The translations under genes and the position numbers were made by a program. Shown in pieces: positions 13,112-21,228 of a stretch of DNA of 24,799 nt. The stretch spans positions 1 through 24,799 of the forward strand of contig CAZWST010000021.1 of NCBI GenBank assembly GCA_964636965.1, read 5' to 3'. Numbering within the stretch: the stretch's first letter is position 1; each line of letters starts with the position of its first letter. The notes below the pieces were generated by a model that was not told the origin of the DNA, searched no databases, and worked only from the letters and a program-made list of their open reading frames with translations. Source of the stretch: CAG-582 sp964636965 (GTDB lineage Bacteria > Bacillota_I > Bacilli_A > RF39 > UBA660).

Positions 13112-13927
13112 ATGGCACAAAATGTAGATTATGATTATGATGATGTTATACAATTTTGCCAAGGATCTGGTCAAACTAGTATTAATGATTTAGCTAATAG
13201 CCTTAATGAACTAAGTAGCAGAATGGAAACATGTCAAGACGCATTCCATTCAAAGGACAATCAACTTGTTATAGGAGATATCTATAATGCATTTTCTTCA
13301 ATTATAGGTTCAACGTCAACAAAAAGTGGGGTAACTGGGTTAGATTTAGAATCTGCAGAAATAATTAATGTGTGTTATTCTGAAGCAATGAGAGATAAAA
13401 ATATTTTAGAAGGAGGAGCTTTAGGAGGAAGTGATAACTCCGGTGCTAATCAAGGAATTACACCACCACCTTCAGAAACTCCAGCGGAACAGGCTCCGAC
13501 TCCACCGCCACAAACTCCAGGAAATAATATTCCAGGCACACTTTCTCCAGGTACTACTGAAAGTACATTCCCAGCCCAAGCTTATAATTTATCTCCAGAA
13601 GAATATAGGGTATTATGTGCAACAGTTTATGCCGAAGCAGCTGAAGGGAACTCATACACTACTTCAGATACTATGGGTGTAACATCCGTTATCTTAAATC
13701 GTGTAGAAGCAGGAAACTGGGGTGGAAGCGATGTTGTTTCTGTTGTTTCAGCAAAGGGACAATTTAGCGGATATGGAGAACAAAATCAAAAATTTGCTGC
13801 TGCAATGAACAATCCAAGTATAATATCTCCTGAAATGCGTGCTGCAATAGATAGAACATTAGCAGGTGAAAGGAATACAAGAGGACAAAGTTTTTCGGGC
13901 AACGGTACGCATAATAGTTTTAGATAA
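13112..13927 (+). CDS. Esx-like (family B) domain fused to a SleB/CwlJ-type cell-wall hydrolase, 271 aa
   Basis: Residues 1-100 follow the plan of the family B protein at 9369 (VIQFC, CQDAFH, CYSEAMRDK). Residues 105-155 are a Pro/Gly/Thr-rich linker. Residues 160-271 are a hydrolase domain of the SleB/CwlJ (Hydrolase_2) family: LCATVYAEAAEG with candidate catalytic E175, VTSVILNRV (190-198) and GQFSGY (216-221). Characterised members cleave peptidoglycan, usually as spore cortex-lytic enzymes. Here there is no Sec signal and no sporulation gene in view. The Esx-like N-terminus beside a T7SS suggests a secreted wall hydrolase, used for self-remodelling to let the machine cross the wall or against competitors (inference). 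No immunity gene is evident next to it. AGGTG precedes the ATG at about 6 bases. It ends 6 bases before the proS promoter. Confidence 0.85.
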   Translation: MAQNVDYDYDDVIQFCQGSGQTSINDLANSLNELSSRMETCQDAFHSKDNQLVIGDIYNAFSSIIGSTSTKSGVTGLDLESAEIINVCYSEAMRDKNILEGGALGGSDNSGANQGITPPPSETPAEQAPTPPPQTPGNNIPGTLSPGTTESTFPAQAYNLSPEEYRVLCATVYAEAAEGNSYTTSDTMGVTSVILNRVEAGNWGGSDVVSVVSAKGQFSGYGEQNQKFAAAMNNPSIISPEMRAAIDRTLAGERNTRGQSFSGNGTHNSFR

Positions 13928-13932
13928 TAATC

Positions 13933-13961
13933 TTGACAAATATAACATATAATAGTATTAT
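13933..13961 (+). promoter_or_regulatory. Promoter of proS and its T-box leader
   Basis: Perfect TTGACA (13933-13938), 17-base spacer, TATTAT (13956-13961). Transcription would begin near 13968, at the base of the T-box leader. Confidence 0.85.
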
Positions 13962-13967
13962 CAAGTT

Positions 13968-14169
13968 AACTCAATGAAGAGGACAAACGTTATTAAATTA
14001 CTATATAAAGTGATTCTAGGATAGTGCAAACTAGATTATAAGTGTTAATAATTCCTACCTCTAAGTGAAATGAAAACATTTCCGGTATAATAACCGTTAT
14101 CACAATTAAGAAAAAACAAGGGATGGTACCGTGCAAGTTTGCACTCCTTTTAGTGCCATCTCTTTTTTT
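13968..14169 (+). promoter_or_regulatory. T-box leader (proline), upstream of proS
   Basis: This is a tRNA-sensing attenuator. Stem I closes by AGAGG (13978-13982) with CCTCT (14058-14062). Just inside the 3' strand, the codon CCT (14054-14056) followed by A is the likely specifier (Pro). The T-box core GGGATGGTACCGTG spans 14120-14133; its UGGU is complementary to ACCA of tRNA-Pro, whose gene at 1466-1542 has discriminator A. The terminator helix pairs GGGATGGTAC (14120-14129) with GTGCCATCTC (14153-14162), followed by seven T. Uncharged tRNA-Pro would stabilise the antiterminator and raise proS expression. Confidence 0.93.
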
Positions 14170-14185
14170 ATAAAGGAGGATATTT

Positions 14186-15880
14186 ATGAAATTAAAAGAA
14201 AGTTATTTTTACACATTAAGAGAAGATGCAAAAGATGAAGATTCTAAATCAGGAAATTTACTTGTAAGAAGTGGAATGATCAAAAAAACTAGTGCTGGAG
14301 TTTATATGATGTTGCCTCTTGGATTAAGAGTAGTTAGTAAAATCAAAAATATTATTAAAGAAGAAATGGATGCCACAGGTGCTCAAGAATTATTAATGCC
14401 ATCTTTAATTCCAAGTGAAGTATATGAATCATGTGGTAGATTAAGTGCTTTCGGTTCATCAATGTTTCATCTAAAAGATCGTGCTAATCATGAAATGGTT
14501 TTAGGTCCAACTCATGAAGAATTATTTACAATAGCAGCCAAATCTTATGTATCAAGCTATAAAAATCTGCCATTTACCTTATACCAAATGGCTGATAAGT
14601 TTAGAGATGAAGCTCGTCCAAGATATGGTCTTATTAGAGTAAAAGAATTTATCATGAAAGATGCCTATTCGTTTGATAAAGATGATGAAGGATTAGATAT
14701 ATCTTATAAAAAAATGTATGATGCTTACAATCGTATATTTGATAGATGCAAAGTAGACTATAAAATAGTTCGTGCAGATGTTGGCGCTATGGGTGGCTCA
14801 TTATCAGAAGAGTATCAAGCTATAACAGATGTAGGAGAAGATACTTTAGTTTTATGTGATTCATGTAATTATGCTTCAAATATGGAAGTAGCAGAACATA
14901 CTATAATTCCTGATAAAGAAGAAGAACTAGAAATGGAATTAGTTGAAACTCCAAATAAAGAAACAATTGAAGAGGTTTCAGAATTCTTAAATGTAAGCCC
15001 AAGTAAAACAGTAAAAGCCCTACTTATGAACGTAAATGATGAATTGGTTGCTTTCTTTATAAGAGGTGATAGAGAATTTAATGAATCAAAAGCTTCTAAA
15101 CTATTTGGAGTATCAGAAATAAACTTTGCTAATGATGAATTAATAGCTACAAGCAATGCTGTTCCAGGATTTACTGGACCAGTTGATTTGAATGCCAAAA
15201 TTATAATTGATAAAGAACTACTTTCAATGAAGAATTTTGTGGTTGGAGCTAATAAAGCAGGATATCATTATAAGAACACTAATATAAAAGATTTTAAATA
15301 CGATGAAGTAGCTGATATTAGTTCAGTTTTAGAAGGTGACATCTGTCCAGTTTGTTCAGGTAAAATATATTTCAAAAAGGGAATAGAAGTTGGAAATTTA
15401 TTTAAGTTAGGCACTAAATATTCAGAACATCTTGGATTAACCTATTTAAATGAAGAAAATAAAGAGTGTCCAGTCGTTATGGGATGTTATGGAATAGGAG
15501 TAGGAAGAATACTTGCTTCTGTTGTTGAACAACATAACGATGATCATGGAATAATCTTTCCAATGGAAATAGCACCATTTAAGGTAAGTATTGTTGTAAT
15601 AAATACTAATGATGATGTAACTATGAACTATGCTAATAAACTACATGACGATTTAGAAGATAATGGAATTGATACATTACTTGATGATCGAAGCGAGCGC
15701 CCTGGAGTTAAATTCAATGACATGGATCTTATTGGTATTCCAATAAGAATTACTATAGGACGTGGTCTTGAAAATGGTGAACTTGAAGTTAAATTAAGAA
15801 ATAAAAGTGAATCGGAAAATATTAAAACAACCGAAATAATCGAGTATGTTAAATCTTTAATAGAAAAAGAGATGAATTAA
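14186..15880 (+). CDS. proS: Prolyl-tRNA synthetase, bacterial type with editing domain, 564 aa
   Basis: A class II synthetase that charges tRNA-Pro. N-terminal catalytic half: TSAGVYMMLPLG (35-46), GPTHEE (108-112), and motif 2 FRDEARPR (139-146) with EFIMKDAYSF. Residues about 240-390 form the YbaK-like INS editing domain (SKTVKALL, FIRGDREFNESK), which marks the bacterial form. Motif 3 is GCYGIGVGR (433-441), followed by the anticodon-binding domain (VSIVVINTND... DDRSERPGVKFNDMDLIG). Length is typical. AGGAGG 7 bases upstream sets the ATG. Expression is controlled by the T-box leader. It is a single-gene unit closed by the terminator at 15882-15908. Confidence 0.98.
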   Translation: MKLKESYFYTLREDAKDEDSKSGNLLVRSGMIKKTSAGVYMMLPLGLRVVSKIKNIIKEEMDATGAQELLMPSLIPSEVYESCGRLSAFGSSMFHLKDRANHEMVLGPTHEELFTIAAKSYVSSYKNLPFTLYQMADKFRDEARPRYGLIRVKEFIMKDAYSFDKDDEGLDISYKKMYDAYNRIFDRCKVDYKIVRADVGAMGGSLSEEYQAITDVGEDTLVLCDSCNYASNMEVAEHTIIPDKEEELEMELVETPNKETIEEVSEFLNVSPSKTVKALLMNVNDELVAFFIRGDREFNESKASKLFGVSEINFANDELIATSNAVPGFTGPVDLNAKIIIDKELLSMKNFVVGANKAGYHYKNTNIKDFKYDEVADISSVLEGDICPVCSGKIYFKKGIEVGNLFKLGTKYSEHLGLTYLNEENKECPVVMGCYGIGVGRILASVVEQHNDDHGIIFPMEIAPFKVSIVVINTNDDVTMNYANKLHDDLEDNGIDTLLDDRSERPGVKFNDMDLIGIPIRITIGRGLENGELEVKLRNKSESENIKTTEIIEYVKSLIEKEMN

Positions 15881-15881
15881 A

Positions 15882-15908
15882 AAAAGCTTGAGGTAACTCA
15901 AGTTTTCT
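15882..15908 (+). terminator. Terminator of proS
   Basis: CTTGAG (15887-15892) pairs with CTCAAG (15897-15902) around the loop GTAA. A G-T wobble and A-T pairs extend the stem, and T-rich sequence follows. Confidence 0.8.
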
Positions 15909-15949
15909 TATTTAAAAATCCAGAAATCTATTAGAAATACCCAATAATA

Positions 15950-15958
15950 TGGTATAAT
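15950..15958 (+). promoter_or_regulatory. Extended -10 promoter of topB
   Basis: TGGTATAAT is an extended -10 element. The -35 region is poor (TTAGAA, 16 bases upstream). AAGGAGG at 15974-15980 and the ATG at 15986 follow. Confidence 0.55.
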
Positions 15959-15985
15959 TATATTAGTTAAAAAAGGAGGTTCAAA

Positions 15986-18077
15986 ATGATTCTAATAATT
16001 TCAGAAAAACCATCNNNNNNNNNNTGCAATTGGAAACATGAAAAAATGTGATGGATATTATTCTAACTCAGAATACTACGTCTCATGGGCCTTCGGTCAT
16101 CTTTTTACTTTAGCTGATATTGAAGATTATGAAGAAAATGTAACGGACTACAAATGGAAAATGGATAATTTACCATGTTTTCCTGAAAAATTTAAATTTA
16201 ATTTAAAAAAAGATGCAAAGAAACAAATAGATGCTGGAGTATTAAAACAATTTAATATTATCTCTAATCTTATAAATCAAGAAAATGTAACAGAAGTAGT
16301 AAATGCAGGAGATGCTGATCGTGAGGGAGAGGTAATTGTTAGACTTATCATTGAAAATGCTTTAAAATCAGAAAAAAAATTAACACGTTTATGGCTTCCT
16401 GATCAAACTAGTGAAACAATTCTTTCAAGTTTAAAAGATTTAAAATTAGAAAGTGAATATGATAATTTAGCTAATGAAGGATTTGCAAGAACGTTCATTG
16501 ATTGGCTTTATGGTGTTAATTTAACAAGATATGCAACTTTAAAAACTGGAACACTTTTACGTGTTGGAAGAGTAATTATACCTATTGTAAAAGCAATATA
16601 TGATCGTGATATGGCAATAAGGAATTTTGTACCAGATATATATTATGGAATATCCAGCAATGAAAAAACTAATGGTGAAGCAATCGAACTTAATAGTAAA
16701 GAAAAATTTGATAAAAAAGATAAAAATAAAGCTTTAGATTTATGCCAAAAATATAATAGTTCAAAAGCTACTGTAATAGATAAAAAAGTAAAAAAAGATA
16801 TTTTAAACCCACCAAAATTATATTCATTAACAAAACTTCAAAACTATCTAGGGAAAAAATATAAAATGCCAATGGATAAATCACTTGATATTGTTCAAAG
16901 ACTATATGAAAATGGTTATTTAACTTATCCTCGTACCAACTCAGAGTATTTAGCAGTAGCCGAAAAAGATAAAGTTAAAACAATACTTGCCAATATTGCA
17001 AGTATTGGGTATCCTGTAAAATTTAAAGATAAGAAAACAATATTTGATGATTCCAAAATTGAATCCCATTCGGCTTTAACACCAACGTATAAAATACCTG
17101 AAAAGTCCAAGCTAACTGAAGAAGAGTATTTAATTTATCAAACTGTTTTTAAAAGATTTGTTGCTGTTTTTTGTGCATCAGACTGTGAGATTGAAAAAAC
17201 AGAGATTAAGATTAAAGTTGGAGACTATGAAGAATTTAATTTGAAAGGCACAATTATATTAACTGCCGGCTGGACAAAGTTTGACGAAACATCAACAAAA
17301 GATAAGATACTACCAAACTTAAATATTGGTGATGAAATAAATATAAAATTTGAACCAAAAGAAAAGGAGACTACTCCACCTAAACATTATACAATTGAAA
17401 CTTTGAATAACTACTTAAAAAATCCTTTTAAAGAAGATAAACGTGAACTTGAAGAAAAAGAATCAAATGAAGAAGACGATACAGAGGATTATAAAGCAAT
17501 TTTTGAAGGATTAGAATTGGGAACTGAAGCAACACGTACTGGAATAATAGAAAATGCTAAGAAATCATCATACATTGCTTTAAAAAAGGACGTGTATACT
17601 ATTCTTCCTGATGGTGAATACTTAATTGAATCTCTTGCTCAAATGAATATATCAATGGATAAATATAAAACTAGCGAGATGGGGAAAGCTTTAAAAAAAG
17701 TATATCATAATGAAATAACTGTAGATGATTCAGTACATTTAGCAACCGAAGAAATTAAAGAGGTCTTTGATAAAAGAGAAGTTGAGATAGAAAAAGACAC
17801 AGATATGGGATTTTTTGGTGATATAGTTGGAACTTGTCCATTATGTGGAAGTGAAGTTATGAAAAACAAATATGCATACGGATGCAGAAATTATAAAGAA
17901 TGTAACTTCAAAATAAGTTCAACTATTTGTGGTAGAGTTATATCGAAAAGAAATGCTGAACTTCTACTAAAGAATGGAGAAACATCAAAAATCATTGGAT
18001 TTATATCGAAAAACGGCAAAAACTTCGATGCGAAATTAAAATTAGATAAAGACAAAGTAATCTTTGATTTTAATTAG
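15986..18077 (+). CDS. topB: DNA topoisomerase III (type IA), interrupted by an assembly gap
   Basis: This enzyme relaxes and decatenates DNA through single-strand passage. The start is the ATG at 15986 behind AAGGAGG. It encodes MILIISEKPS, the usual TopB N-terminus, before the N run at 16015-16024. Downstream the frame resumes with AIGNM at 16026. The TOPRIM acidic motif AGDADREGE lies at 16305-16331. The catalytic Tyr sits in TYPRTNS (Tyr codon 16926-16928). A C-terminal zinc-binding segment starts at CPLC (17835) with two further Cys. The two sides of the gap are out of frame as written, but become in frame if the gap length is a multiple of three. It is therefore an assembly artefact and not a real frameshift. 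The gene stands alone between proS and the structured-RNA region, and ends in TAG. Confidence 0.93.
16015..16024. other. Run of 10 N (scaffold gap placeholder)
   Basis: Ten undetermined bases fall inside the 5' end of topB. The frame implies a true gap length divisible by three. By analogy with the conserved SEKPSVAxxIAxAIG-like start of TopB proteins, about 21 bases are missing. Confidence 0.9.
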
Positions 18078-18095
18078 AAATATCTTTATACCTTA

Positions 18096-18124
18096 TTGAC
18101 AAATTTCACATATTTATTTATAAT
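18096..18124 (+). promoter_or_regulatory. Consensus promoter of the structured RNA
   Basis: TTGACA (18096-18101), 17-base spacer, TATAAT (18119-18124) is a perfect match to the vegetative sigma consensus. No protein gene begins within 450 bases downstream, so the product is likely an RNA. Confidence 0.88.
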
Positions 18125-18130
18125 AAAGTT

Positions 18131-18515
18131 ACTTAGTATAATATAGTTGTAGTTAACGATTATTTATTTTTAATAATTACGTATACTTTTATTTCTAAAA
18201 CTATACATTAGTGTAATTATTTATTATTCCTATAAGGAATACCTTAGTATTTTTAATACTTTTTATTAGTTTAACTACATAAAGACATATTTATAAATAA
18301 GTTTTCGATTCGTGGTTATTGCTATCTCGATAGATTACCGGGTTTATTAATAAGTCTTAACGCGAATATCATTTGATTAGAACTGCGACTAAGTATACAC
18401 GTGTTATAGAGAAAGTTACTCTAAATGTTCTAAAATTATGGAATTTACTGATAATATTTTTCATAATTTATTCAAAACTCAAAAAAACATTAGTTTATCA
18501 GGCTAATGTTTTTTT
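18131..18515 (+). ncRNA. Candidate structured non-coding RNA, about 385 nt, class unknown
   Basis: The stretch has no ORF with a ribosome site but is rich in helices and bounded by a perfect promoter and a 13-pair terminator. A 9-pair helix (18148-18156 with 18271-18279) closes a multibranch domain. Inside it a long hairpin (AATAATTAC with GTAATTATT, then GTATA/TATAC and TTTTA/TAAAA, loop TTTC) is followed by two smaller ones (TATTCC/GGAATA; AGTATT/AATACT). A second domain pairs the region from 18282 (AAGAC...ATAAA) with TTTAT...GTCTT ending near 18359, two mismatches. ATTCGTG (18308-18314) could pair with CGCGAAT (18361-18367), a possible pseudoknot. Hairpins TAGAG/CTCTA and AAATTATG/CATAATTT precede the terminator. 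I see none of the signatures of RNase P, tmRNA, SRP RNA or a T-box. 6S-like or large ornate RNAs remain possible. Confidence 0.6.
18481..18515. terminator. Terminator of the structured RNA
   Basis: A perfect 13-base stem (18481-18493 with 18503-18515) includes ACATTAG/CTAATGT and A/T runs, with a 9-base loop. It ends in seven T. Confidence 0.9.
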
Positions 18516-18543
18516 GTGTAATTAAGAAAAGATAAAAATATTA

Positions 18544-18580
18544 AAAAGACTTAAAAGATATTTAAGTCTTTTATTATTTT
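18544..18580. terminator. Second terminator-like hairpin
   Basis: AAAAGACTTAAA (18544-18555) pairs perfectly with TTTAAGTCTTTT (18561-18572), loop AGATA, followed by the T-rich ATTATTTTT. It may back up the first terminator. Its 3' arm lies where the -35 of the next gene would be. Confidence 0.65.
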
Positions 18581-18589
18581 TGTTATAAT
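18581..18589 (+). promoter_or_regulatory. Extended -10 promoter of the helical protein gene
   Basis: TGTTATAAT is an extended -10 element 19 bases before the ATG at 18608, followed by AAAGGGTG. The -35 position is weak (TTTAAG) and falls inside the hairpin. Confidence 0.55.
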
Positions 18590-18607
18590 CATTTAAAGGG
18601 TGATTTT

Positions 18608-19375
18608 ATGGAAAATACAGAAATTAATGAGACATCAAATACTCTAGTAGAATATTATAAGTCTAACATAGACGTACATATTGATTATTTATTAACTTTA
18701 AATAATTATCAACAAATCTCGCATTTAAGTTATCTAGATCTTGCACCTGTCTTAGAAAGTGTAAGAGAAGAAATGTATATAAAGGTATCTGAATATACAA
18801 AAACTCATGTTTATGCCGACACTATTAACAAATTACTTGTGATTGATTTATCATTAATACTTACAGCAAAAGGTTTAGAAGAGTTAATAGATTATCTAGG
18901 TTATAATTTATGTGAACAAGATAGACAACTATTAACAGTAGCAAATGCTTTAAATAAAGCAATTACAAATTTACCTGAAGTAACAGGGAATACTATGATA
19001 GAATTAACAATTACATCTTTAATTGACGATATAAAGAAGTTACGTCCTTTTTCTAATTTAGAGATAGAAGGAGTACCTGAAACTTTTATATATGAATATC
19101 TAAGGGAACTAGGAATAACTTATGATAAAACATGTCCACTACTAAAATATGTCTATGACTCAATAAGCAGATTAAGAAGTATAACAATTATGCTTAATCA
19201 TTTAAACTATACAGAAGTGGATGATGAATACATTGAAGGTCTAAATAATCAATTTAACCGAGACTTAAATATATCCGATGTTGAATCACTTACAAAAGCA
19301 ATAGATATAATAATTGATAATATAAATAGAATTAACAAAAAAAATAATAAAATACGAAATAATATGCTAAAATAA
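18608..19375 (+). CDS. Hypothetical helical protein, 255 aa
   Basis: I recognise no family. The protein is almost all alpha-helical, soluble and rich in Leu, Ile and Asn, with no signal peptide, membrane span or catalytic motif I can name. The N-terminal third (YYKSNIDVHIDYLLTLNNYQ) and the C-terminal helix (LTKAIDIIIDNINRINKKNNK) could form coiled-coil contacts. AAAGGGTG lies 6 bases before the ATG. The argS start follows 27 bases after its stop with no terminator between, so the two are probably co-transcribed. This hints at a housekeeping link, not a mobile origin. Codon use resembles its neighbours. Confidence 0.7.
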   Translation: MENTEINETSNTLVEYYKSNIDVHIDYLLTLNNYQQISHLSYLDLAPVLESVREEMYIKVSEYTKTHVYADTINKLLVIDLSLILTAKGLEELIDYLGYNLCEQDRQLLTVANALNKAITNLPEVTGNTMIELTITSLIDDIKKLRPFSNLEIEGVPETFIYEYLRELGITYDKTCPLLKYVYDSISRLRSITIMLNHLNYTEVDDEYIEGLNNQFNRDLNISDVESLTKAIDIIIDNINRINKKNNKIRNNMLK

Positions 19376-19402
19376 TACGAATAAAAAAGGAGTGTGTTTA
19401 GG

Positions 19403-21136
19403 ATGAGTTTACTTACTAACACAGAAAAATATCTAACAAAAACAATAAATGATTTAGGTTATAATATTGAATATGTAAAATTAGAAAAATCTAAGATGCC
19501 TGAATTTGGCCAATATCAAATTAATGTTTCTATGCAACTTGCTAAATCTTATGGAAAAAATCCTCGAGTTATAGCAGAAGAAATAGTTAATTCCTTAGAC
19601 TCTAGATTTACAAATGTTAATATTCAAGGACCAGGGTTTATTAATGTAACATTTTCAAATGATGTTTTAATTGATAATTTAAATAAAGCTATTGATAATT
19701 TTTCTGAATTTGTTGATAAAAATGAAAATAAAAGAACTATCGTTCTTGATTATGGTGGTGCAAATATTGCTAAAGAATTACATGTGGGACATTTGCGTTG
19801 TAATATTGGAGAAGCCATTAGAAGACTTTTAATTGTTTTTGGTGATAAGGCAATAAGCGATGTACATTGGGGAGACTTTGGAACGCCTATTGGTTTAGTT
19901 ATCCGCGAGATTAAAGAAATGTATCCAGATTTACCATATTTTGATGAGTCTTATGAAGGAGAGTATCCTGCATCTTCTCCAGTAACTAACGAAGAATTGG
20001 GAATAATTTATCCTCGCGCAAGTAAGAGAAAAAAAGAAGATGAGGCATACGCAGAAGAAGCAAAAAATTATACAGAACAATTCCAAAAAGGAGTAAGGGG
20101 AATCACTGCTTTATGGCGTCATATTGTAAATACTAGTAAGCCTGATTGTGAAGCAGTCTATGATTTTTTAAATTGCCATTTTGATCTTTCTTATGGAGAA
20201 AGTGATGCAAAACCATATACTGAACCAGTAATTAAGTTTTTAAGTGATAAAGGTTTAACTGAAATGAGCAACGGAGTTTTAATCATGCATGTTGCAAATG
20301 AAGATGATAATAAAGAAATGCCACCACTTTTATTAAAAAAATCTGATGGAGCTATTCTTTATGATACAACAGATTTAGCAACTATAATGCAAAGAATGGA
20401 AGATTTTAACCCTGATGCAATCTGGTATTTTGTTGATGAAAGACAAAGCCTACATTTTGAACAAACATTTAGAGGGTGTTATAAATCAGGCTTAGTTCCA
20501 GATAATGTTGATTTAAAATTTTATGGATTTGGAACCATTAACGGAACCGATGGAAAACCATTTAAAACTCGTGATGGTGGAGTCATGAGTCTAAAAGACT
20601 TAATAAAAATGGTGTATGAAAGAATTGAACCAAAGATAAAAGAAGAAATAACTGGTGAAATGCGAAAAGAAGTAGCAAAAAAATTAACAGTTGCAACCCT
20701 AAAATATGCTGATCTTTTACCATATCGTAAAACAGATTATATTTTTGATATAGATAAATTCACATCATTTGAAGGTAAAACAGGAATATATGCTGTCTAT
20801 ACGGCAACTCGTATGAAATCAATTTTAAATAAATTTAGTAATAATAATGAAACATTAAAGTCGGTACCAAATAAAGATGTATTAGATATTTTAGTAAAAT
20901 TAACTGAATTACCAAAGAATCTAACAGCATCATATCAGGATGTATCAACTTCTTTCATAGCTGAATTTATTTATGAACTATCAAGTTTATACAATAAATT
21001 TTATACAAATAATAATATTCAAGCCGAAGAAGACGAAGACATAAAGACAACATTTATAGCTTTAACAAGACTTACCTATAATACTTTAACTAATTTGCTT
21101 GATATATTAGGTATTGAAACAGTCGATAAAATGTAA
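19403..21136 (+). CDS. argS: Arginyl-tRNA synthetase, 577 aa
   Basis: A class I synthetase that charges tRNA-Arg. Residues 1-105 are the ArgRS-specific N-terminal domain that binds the tRNA D-loop. The HIGH-type signature is AKELHVGHLR (HVGH 127-130). The KMSKS-region equivalent is FKTRDGGVMSLKDL, as in ArgRS proteins with a diverged KMSKS. The DALR anticodon-binding domain is at the C-terminus (TGIYAVYTATRMKSIL onward). The ATG at 19403 is chosen, giving MSLLTN; AGGAG lies 10 bases upstream. The in-frame GTG at 19394 is only 1 base from that site. Length is normal. A clear terminator follows at once. Confidence 0.97.
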   Translation: MSLLTNTEKYLTKTINDLGYNIEYVKLEKSKMPEFGQYQINVSMQLAKSYGKNPRVIAEEIVNSLDSRFTNVNIQGPGFINVTFSNDVLIDNLNKAIDNFSEFVDKNENKRTIVLDYGGANIAKELHVGHLRCNIGEAIRRLLIVFGDKAISDVHWGDFGTPIGLVIREIKEMYPDLPYFDESYEGEYPASSPVTNEELGIIYPRASKRKKEDEAYAEEAKNYTEQFQKGVRGITALWRHIVNTSKPDCEAVYDFLNCHFDLSYGESDAKPYTEPVIKFLSDKGLTEMSNGVLIMHVANEDDNKEMPPLLLKKSDGAILYDTTDLATIMQRMEDFNPDAIWYFVDERQSLHFEQTFRGCYKSGLVPDNVDLKFYGFGTINGTDGKPFKTRDGGVMSLKDLIKMVYERIEPKIKEEITGEMRKEVAKKLTVATLKYADLLPYRKTDYIFDIDKFTSFEGKTGIYAVYTATRMKSILNKFSNNNETLKSVPNKDVLDILVKLTELPKNLTASYQDVSTSFIAEFIYELSSLYNKFYTNNNIQAEEDEDIKTTFIALTRLTYNTLTNLLDILGIETVDKM

Positions 21137-21159
21137 GGACTAATTCTAGTCCTTTTTTT
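21135..21159 (+). terminator. Terminator of argS
   Basis: AAGGACTA (21135-21142) pairs with TAGTCCTT (21147-21154), loop ATTC, followed by T. It overlaps the last bases of the argS stop codon. Confidence 0.88.
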
Positions 21160-21175
21160 AAAAAATAATTAAATG

Positions 21176-21205
21176 TTGATAAAATAAGGCATTTTAATAT
21201 ATAAT
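21176..21205 (+). promoter_or_regulatory. Promoter of the yebC operon
   Basis: TTGATA (21176-21181), 18-base spacer, TATAAT (21200-21205), followed by GGAAGAGAGGG and the ATG at 21229. Confidence 0.75.
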
Positions 21206-21228
21206 TATTAGGAAGAGAGGGATTATTT

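Noticed and set aside
13431..13682. Plus-strand ORF of 83 codons inside the Esx-SleB gene
   Set aside because: It is an overlapping alternative frame within a well-supported coding gene; its His/Leu/Gln bias is the frame-shifted reading of the Pro-rich linker.
14869..15198. Minus-strand ORF of 109 codons in proS
   Set aside because: It is antisense to the conserved editing domain, with no start signal or recognisable domain.
16025..16052. True frameshift or pseudogene in topB
   Set aside because: The break coincides with the N run, and both sides are conserved and open. A gap length divisible by three restores one frame.
18131..18515. tmRNA, RNase P RNA or group I intron
   Set aside because: There is no tRNA-like 3' end or tag ORF, no GAGGAAAGTCC-type RNase P core, and only a vague GACTA-like string in place of the intron core.
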